Assembly (NCBI GenBank): GCA_965243775.1 | Contig: CBDEWF010000083.1 | Location: forward strand, 89,290 to 153,289 | Reading direction: 5' to 3' | From: Sansalvadorimonas sp965243775 | GTDB taxonomy: Bacteria; Pseudomonadota; Gammaproteobacteria; Pseudomonadales; Endozoicomonadaceae | Length of the DNA: 64,000 nt | Shown here: in pieces, positions 60,980 to 64,000 of the stretch | How positions within the stretch are numbered: the stretch's first letter is position 1 | Layout of the letters: each line of letters starts with the position of its first letter | Program-made: the position numbers and the translations under genes | Notes under the pieces: model-generated | Told to the model about the DNA's origin: nothing | Databases searched by the model: none | Seen by the model: the letters and a program-made list of their open reading frames with translations, nothing else

Positions 60980-61855
60980 TTATTCTACCGGACCATTGTT
61001 GTGGAAGTTCGGAATATCCGTCCAACTAGGCCAGTGCATCCAGATATAAACCGCTTTCCCCACAACCAGCTCATCGGGAACAAAGCCCCAGAAGCGGCTG
61101 TCATTACTGCGATCCCGGTTATCCCCCATGACAAAATAGTGCCCTTCAGGAACAACCCACTCATTCTTTACACCACGGTAAGGAAGCAATAGATCCTTGC
61201 GAATCTCATGGGTTACACCATTGATGGTCTCATCGTAGATCCGGTAAATCGGCCGCCGGCCGAAACGAGGATCAAAATCATCCAGCCGCTCACCGACAAA
61301 ACTTTCTGGAAGCTTCTTGCCGTTGATATACAGGCTCTTCTTAACATATCGGATATGGTCTCCAGGCACACCGATAACCCGTTTGATAAAGTTAATATTT
61401 GGGTTGGCCGGCTCCTTGAACACCATGACATCTCCGGGCTGTGGATCATTAATGGCAACAACTTTTGTTCCCGCCACAGGCAGACGCAGACCGTAGGTAT
61501 ATTTATTCACCAGAATAAAGTCACCAACCTCAAGGGTTGGCAGCATAGAGCCTGAAGGAATCTGGAACGGCTCAAAAAGAAATGAACGCAGCACCAGCAC
61601 AATCAAAAGAACCGGGAAGATAGACTTGGAAGTTTCAACAACAGCAGGTTCATTTCCCAGCCGTTCTGCAGTGTTCTGGTCAGGCTGCTCGACGCTGTCC
61701 ATATACCGGGCAACAGCCTGCTTACGCCTTGGAGCAAGAAAAACTCGATCCAGAAGTGCCACGAGGCCAGTAGCAAAAACAGCTACCACAAGGATCAGGG
61801 GAAAGTTTAAATCCATAACGTTTATTTTTGACCCTGTATCAGAAGAAGCCTGCAC
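60980..61855 (-). CDS. lepB: Signal peptidase I
   Basis: Cleaves signal peptides on the outer face of the inner membrane. Two N-terminal membrane helices (FPLILVVAVFATGLVALLDR and SIFPVLLIVLVLRSFLF) are followed by the nucleophile Ser in PSGSMLPTLEVGDFILV, the general-base Lys in NFIKRVIGVPGD, and the box E segment VMGDNRDRSNDSRFWGFV. A later ATG at 61816 (MDLNFPLILVV) may be the true start, giving 278 aa; neither start has a strong ribosome binding site. It follows lepA as in most proteobacteria. Confidence 0.95.
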   Translation of the reverse strand: MQASSDTGSKINVMDLNFPLILVVAVFATGLVALLDRVFLAPRRKQAVARYMDSVEQPDQNTAERLGNEPAVVETSKSIFPVLLIVLVLRSFLFEPFQIPSGSMLPTLEVGDFILVNKYTYGLRLPVAGTKVVAINDPQPGDVMVFKEPANPNINFIKRVIGVPGDHIRYVKKSLYINGKKLPESFVGERLDDFDPRFGRRPIYRIYDETINGVTHEIRKDLLLPYRGVKNEWVVPEGHYFVMGDNRDRSNDSRFWGFVPDELVVGKAVYIWMHWPSWTDIPNFHNNGPVE

Positions 61856-61887
61856 AGAGCTTTGCTCTCAACAGGCTTCCGGACTGA

Positions 61888-63691
61888 TTATTTATCCACT
61901 TTCAGAACGGCCAGGAATGCATCCTGAGGAATCTCCACCCGTCCTACCTGTTTCATGCGCTTCTTACCAGCTTTCTGCTTTTCAAGCAGTTTACGTTTAC
62001 GGCTGACGTCACCGCCATAGCATTTGGCAGTTACGTTCTTGCGCAAGGCCTTAACTGTCGTCCGGGCAACAACCTGCCCCCCCAGGGCAGCCTGGATAGC
62101 CACGTCGAACATCTGCCGGGGAATGATCTCCTTCATCTTCACCGTCAGATCACGTCCTCGACCATGGGCATTGTCCCGGTGCAGAATCAAAGCCAGAGCA
62201 TCAACCTTATCGCCATTGATCAGGATATCCATCCTCACCATGTTAGCCGCTTCAAAACGGTCAAAACTATAGTCCAGAGAAGCAAATCCGCGACTGACAG
62301 ACTTAAGACGATCGAAGAAATCCAGCACCACTTCACTCATGGGCAGGTCATAGGTCAGGGACACCTGGCCACCAGTAAACTGCATATCCTTCTGGATGCC
62401 ACGCCGCTCTACACATAAGGTAATCACGTTACCCAGGTAATCCTGAGGCACCAGGATATTGGCACGGCAAATCGGCTCACGGATCTCGTCTATCCCAGCC
62501 GGATCAGGCAAGCGGGAGGGGTTATCGACCTCAACAATATCACCATTTTTCATCGCCACTTCATAAATTACCGTGGGGGCCGTGGTGATCAAGTCAAGAT
62601 TGTACTCCCGCTCCAAACGCTCCTGGATAATCTCCATATGAAGCATGCCCAGGAAGCCACAGCGGAAACCGAAGCCCAGAGCATCACTGGATTCTGGCTC
62701 GTAGAACAGGGATGCGTCGTTCAGACTGAGTTTTTCCAGAGCCTCCCGAAAGTTCTCGAAATCATCAGAGCTGACCGGAAACAGACCGGCATAAACTTGG
62801 GGTTTAACCTTCTGGAAGCCTGGCAGAGACTCAACATCTTTGGTTTTGGCATGGGTCAGGGTGTCACCTACCGGGGCACCATGAATATCCTTGATACCTG
62901 CAACGACATAACCAACCTCACCGGCCTGCAGTATGCCTGTAGACTCACGTTTAGGTGTAAAGATACCCAGATCATCAATCTGGTGAATTTCACCGGTGGA
63001 CTTCACCAGCATTCGCTCACCCTTACGTACAGTGCACCGTTAATAACCCGAACAAGGGAAACAATGCCAAGATAGTTATCGAACCAAGAGTCGATAATCA
63101 GTGCCTGCAGATCACCATCACGATCGCCTTCCGGGGCTGGAACAGTCTCAACCAGACGTTCAAGAACATCTTCAATACCCAAGGCCGCTTTTGGCAGAAC
63201 ACTTGACTGCGTCATGGGCATCAATACCGATAATCTCTTCGATTTCCTGGGCTACACGCTCTGGTTCAGCTTGAGGCAGATCCATCTTGTTCAGAACAGG
63301 CATAACCTCAAGGCCCTGTTCAATGGCGGTATAGCAGTTGGCAACAGACTGGGCTTCTACACCCTGAGCTGCATCAACGACCAGCAGAGCACCTTCACAA
63401 GCGGAAAGAGAACGGGAAACTTCGTAGGAGAAGTCAACGTGCCCGGGAGTATCAATAAAGTTCAGCTGGTAGGTTTCACCATCTTTGGCCTTGTAATCCA
63501 GAGGTCACACTCTGGGCCTTGATGGTAATACCGCGCTCACGCTCCAGATCCATAGAGTCCAGAACCTGGGCCTGCATCTCACGGTCACTCAAACCACCAC
63601 ACACCTGAATAAAACGGTCAGCGATAGTGGACTTACCGTGGTCGATGTGGGCGATGATGGAAAAGTTTCGAATATTTTTCAGGTTGCTCAC
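61888..63691 (-). pseudogene. lepA: Elongation factor 4 (LepA), disrupted by three frameshifts
   Basis: Ribosomal back-translocase GTPase related to EF-G. The start (GTG at 63691) gives SNLKNIRNFSIIAHIDHGKST, and the C-terminus is the usual LepA-specific domain (GKKRMKQVGRVEIPQDAFLA). The frame breaks three times: an extra base near 63502, an extra C in CCC at 63178-63180 and two extra bases near 63028. Removing these four bases restores a 1800-base gene (599 aa, the length of E. coli LepA) with DTPGHVDFSYEVSR and VLNKMDLP in frame. As written the gene cannot make full-length LepA. Neighbours are intact. True decay and sequencing or assembly error are both possible. Confidence 0.9.
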
Positions 63692-63761
63692 CGTCAGTCA
63701 CTCAGCGCCGGGTCGTGAACAACCACCAGCGCAATCTCCGGTTTATCTGCTTTTAAACACA

Positions 63762-63789
63762 CCAACCCGCGAACATGTTCGCGGGTTGG
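63762..63789 (-). terminator. Terminator of the degP-like gene
   Basis: CCAACCCGCGAACA is followed directly by its complement, giving a perfect 28-base palindrome, with TGTGTTT behind it on the minus strand. It separates the upstream protease gene from lepA. Confidence 0.8.
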
Positions 63790-63852
63790 CTGGATAATTC
63801 ATCAATAATAAACCGAAGTTTACCGTATTTGCCGGAAAGCCGCTATGGAGGC

Positions 63853-64000
63853 TTACTCAGACAGACGGAAGGTGATAAAACCAGGTGCCCCACGGCGAAT
63901 CAGGCGCATGGAAATGGTTTTGTTAACCGGCAGAGATTTAATGACCTTCTGATAGCTGTTAACAGAAGTCACCTCTTCATGGTTAATATGGGTCACAACA
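63853..64000 (-). CDS. Do-like periplasmic serine protease, C-terminal fragment (cut by window edge)
   Basis: About 48 codons from the right edge to a TAA at 63853-63855. The translation contains VNSYQKVIKSLPVNKTISMR and then LIRRGAPGFITFRLSE, the end of the second PDZ domain of DegP/MucD proteases. In Pseudomonas mucD lies directly upstream of lepA, which supports the call. The catalytic part is outside the window. Confidence 0.8.
   Translation of the reverse strand, partial: VVTHINHEEVTSVNSYQKVIKSLPVNKTISMRLIRRGAPGFITFRLSE

Overview
The window looks like chromosomal DNA of a gammaproteobacterium related to the Oceanospirillales, most plausibly an Endozoicomonas-type marine animal symbiont. 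This is inferred from gene order and protein style; no database search was possible. Several core blocks follow the order known from Pseudomonas and relatives: ppc-adk-tsaB-uppP-rsmJ, trpS-scpA-scpB-rluB, and degP-lepA-lepB-DUF4845-rnc-era-recO-pdxJ-acpS. Between them lie AT-richer or lineage-specific genes encoding exported or eukaryote-like proteins.

Layout. 1-6.1 kb: end of a methyltransferase gene, dapE, a small AT-rich island with a methyltransferase-fold protein, a CBS-domain protein and rlmA. 6.3-11.3 kb: plsB, an unrecognised membrane protein and a threonine aldolase gene. 11.47-15.06 kb: an enteric-type histidine leader (17-aa peptide with three His codons plus attenuator), a 20-bp tandem repeat and hisG-hisD-hisC only. 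15.2-17.1 kb: an exported protein with a methyltransferase-like motif. 17.2-23.1 kb, minus strand: rsmJ, uppP, tsaB, adk, ppc. 23.1-25.7 kb: gene-poor DNA with an IS1-type transposase remnant and an inhibitor-I9-like remnant, a DUF406 gene and an exported protein. 25.8-32.4 kb, minus strand: rluB, scpB, scpA, trpS, yciO, an exported protein, rnm. 32.5-35.3 kb: yciB, ygiM-like, ppk2 and a SelW-like gene. 35.5-38.4 kb: an exported protein overlapping a eukaryote-like Ser/Thr kinase, then cysH. 38.48-39.17 kb: an ORF-less group II intron directly after the cysH terminator. 39.2-43.5 kb: NCS2 permease, bolA, FadL-type porin, DUF2147 protein. 43.47-45.08 kb: a complete IS1182-like element with 4-bp CTAG duplications. 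45.1-48.8 kb: divergent genes for two exported proteins, one with a textbook RING finger. 48.9-53.8 kb: apeB, prc and an unrecognised membrane/coiled-coil protein. 53.97-55.48 kb: eleven tRNA genes (6 Asp, 5 Val) built from 240-bp tandem units, one spacer interrupted by a 146-bp MITE with 8-bp duplications. 55.8-64.0 kb: rdgC, then the minus-strand degP-to-acpS block, in which lepA carries three frameshifts.

Function. Most genes are housekeeping: histidine, lysine/peptidoglycan, vitamin B6 and phospholipid synthesis; RNA and tRNA modification; chromosome segregation (ScpAB); protein export and quality control (LepB, Prc, DegP). The accessory layer (RING protein, kinase, exported methyltransferase-like protein, other signal-peptide proteins without recognised homologues) would fit a host-associated life. 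That role is an inference from domain type and predicted export only.
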